Assembly: GCA_023412515.1 (NCBI GenBank) | Contig: JAEYNO010000487.1 | Coordinates: 1 to 6,755, forward strand | Direction of reading: 5' to 3' | DNA from: Actinomycetes bacterium | GTDB lineage: Bacteria; Actinomycetota; Actinomycetes; Actinomycetales; Cellulomonadaceae | Length of the DNA: 6,755 bases | Part shown: positions 5,837-6,755 of the stretch, piece after piece | How positions within the stretch are numbered: the stretch's first letter is position 1 | How the letters are laid out: the number at the start of each line of letters is the position of its first letter | Position numbers and translations under genes: made by a program | Notes under the pieces: model-generated | The model's input: only the letters and a program-made list of their open reading frames with translations | The model's database searches: none | Told to the model about the DNA's origin: nothing

Positions 5837-5844
5837 CCCGCTGG
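5824..5844. promoter_or_regulatory. second, overlapping inverted repeat
   Basis: CCAGCGG (5824-5830) and CCGCTGG (5838-5844) are perfect reverse complements with a seven-base spacer. The right arm shares bases with the 5834-5855 dyad, so the two sites could bind dimers on different faces or be alternatives. Confidence 0.5.
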
Positions 5845-5855
5845 TATGCGGGTTG
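5834..5855. promoter_or_regulatory. candidate TetR operator, perfect 8-bp inverted repeat
   Basis: CAACCCGC (5834-5841) and GCGGGTTG (5848-5855) are perfect reverse complements with a six-base spacer. The site overlaps the -35 of the exporter promoter and abuts the probable -10 of the regulator gene, the position expected for simultaneous repression and autoregulation by a TetR dimer. Confidence 0.6.
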
Positions 5856-5857
5856 CG

Positions 5858-5863
5858 TATCCT
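5858..5863 (+). promoter_or_regulatory. probable -10 box of the TetR gene (leaderless transcript)
   Basis: TATCCT fits the actinobacterial TANNNT -10 pattern. The ATG at 5870 begins seven bases after its end, where transcription would be expected to start, and no Shine-Dalgarno sequence precedes it. This suggests a leaderless mRNA. No good -35 is visible. Confidence 0.45.
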
Positions 5864-5869
5864 GGTGCC

Positions 5870-6673
5870 ATGGCCGACGACCGGGACACCCTCAAGGCCG
5901 CCTCCCGCGCCCTCGCCGACGCCGCCGCACAGCTCACGCGCGCGCTCGGCACGCAGGCCCGCCAGCACCTCCCCGAGGTCGGCGAGGTCATCGCGCAAGG
6001 GCTGCGCGAGGCCGCGCTCGAGCTCGCCGACGTCTCGGAGTCCGTGGACAAGAAGGTCGGCAAGGGCGAGGCGCGCCGCCGCAGCAAGGTCGACCGCACG
6101 CGCGCCGACCTCCTCGACGCGGCCGCGCGCGTCTTCTCCGCCAAGGGCTTCGAGGGCGCCTCGGTCGACGACGTCGCGACCGAGGCCGGGTACACCAAGG
6201 GCGCCGTCTACGCGCACTTCGGGTCCAAGCGCGACCTGTTCCTCGCGGTCGCGAGGTCGGTGCTCGACGCCGAGAGCGCCGGGGAGCACCGGCTGCCCGG
6301 CGTCACGACCGACGGCGTCGACGTCGCCGCCCTCGAGGCCGCGCTCGCCGCCAGCGCCCGGGACCCGCGCCTGCTCCTGTCGATCGAGCTGCTCGCGTAC
6401 GCGCTGCGGCACCCCGGCACGTCCGAGGAGCTCGAGGTCGTCTACGCGCGCGCGTTCGACACGCTGGCGTCCCACCTCGCCGACGTCCGCCGCGCGCGCG
6501 AGGCCCGCGCGGGCCACGACGTGGTGCCCGGCGTCACCGAGCACGACCGCGACACGACGCTCGGCGTGGTCGCCGTCCTCAACGTCGCCCCGTTCGGGGT
6601 CCGGCTGCTCGGCGAGCCCTACGCGGGCCCCGCGGCCGGCGCGCGCGTCATCGCACGGCTCCTCGAGGGCTGA
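5870..6673 (+). CDS. TetR family transcriptional regulator with long N-terminal helical extension
   Basis: This 267-residue DNA-binding protein is the likely repressor of the divergent exporter operon and of itself. The TetR helix-turn-helix spans about residues 76-122: RADLLDAAARVFSAKGFEGA, then SVDDVATEAGYTKGAVYAHF with the recognition helix in TKGAVYAHFGSK (109-120). Residues after 125 form the helical ligand-binding and dimerisation domain. Unusually, about 70 residues precede the HTH; most TetR proteins start within 10-20 residues of it. The extension (residues 1-60) is Ala/Leu/Glu-rich and reads as amphipathic helices, followed by a basic linker KKVGKGEARRRSK (61-73). ATG 5870 is chosen because earlier in-frame ATGs (5792, 5846) fall inside the promoter and operator. 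The inducer is unknown; it may be the exporter's substrate. Confidence 0.92.
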   Translation: MADDRDTLKAASRALADAAAQLTRALGTQARQHLPEVGEVIAQGLREAALELADVSESVDKKVGKGEARRRSKVDRTRADLLDAAARVFSAKGFEGASVDDVATEAGYTKGAVYAHFGSKRDLFLAVARSVLDAESAGEHRLPGVTTDGVDVAALEAALAASARDPRLLLSIELLAYALRHPGTSEELEVVYARAFDTLASHLADVRRAREARAGHDVVPGVTEHDRDTTLGVVAVLNVAPFGVRLLGEPYAGPAAGARVIARLLEG

Positions 6674-6715
6674 GCGCGGGGCCCGTCGACGCCGTCACGT
6701 GGTGCGACGACACCG

Positions 6716-6755
6716 CGTCGCGGCCGCGACCCCGGCCACCCCGGCGGCCGCGACG
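6716..6755 (+). terminator. candidate terminator hairpin at the window edge
   Basis: CGTCGCGGCCGC (6716-6727) pairs with GCGGCCGCGACG (6744-6755) over 12 bases across a 16-base loop, about 43 bases after the TetR stop. The left arm also contains a self-palindrome, GTCGCGGCCGCGAC (6717-6730). The window ends here, so any following sequence is unseen. Confidence 0.5.

Overview
The window is very GC-rich DNA with strong G/C bias at third codon positions, GTG as well as ATG starts, and clear GGAGG-type ribosome binding sites. This suggests a high-GC actinobacterium. A Cellulomonas-like member of the Micrococcales would fit, but no marker gene here fixes the genus.

Layout: (1) Bases 1-375 hold no credible gene. 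They carry about two and a half copies of a ~156-166 bp higher-order repeat built from the 12-mer TACCGCGCTCGG and its reverse complement, arranged so that each copy contains a stem-loop with a 6-base loop. (2) Bases 453-1484 (minus) encode an ADP-ribosylglycohydrolase-family enzyme with a complete metal site and a seven-fold PTxxx pentapeptide repeat at its N-terminus. (3) Bases 1485-2086 hold no gene but contain six copies, in both orientations, of a second ~35 bp repeat family, forming long imperfect hairpins. A 9-bp tandem triplication and a cluster of GTGTGC/GCACAC palindromes follow. (4) Bases 2087-2272 (plus) encode a 61-residue acidic, proline-rich protein of unknown function with a good ribosome binding site, followed by a hairpin. 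(5) Bases 2688-3929 (plus) encode a membrane protein: a Pro/Ala/Gly-rich repeat N-terminus, a DUF4190-like membrane region, then two extracytoplasmic beta domains resembling FxLYD. (6) A perfect 18-bp-stem hairpin (3963-4002) separates it from a convergent minus-strand operon. (7) That operon encodes an ABC ATPase (4809-5768) and an ABC-2 permease (4036-4812), overlapping by ATGA. (8) A TetR-family regulator (5870-6673, plus) is divergent from the operon. The shared ~100 bp intergenic region has overlapping promoters and inverted repeats.

The best-supported functional unit is the divergent TetR / ABC exporter module. The regulator probably represses the exporter and itself through the inverted repeats at 5824-5855. 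The ADP-ribosylglycohydrolase, the small protein and the membrane protein show no obvious pathway link to it. The most unusual material is the two unrelated palindromic repeat families on either side of the ADP-ribosylglycohydrolase gene. I see no tRNA, rRNA, CRISPR array, transposase or recombinase, and no strong evidence of a defence system.
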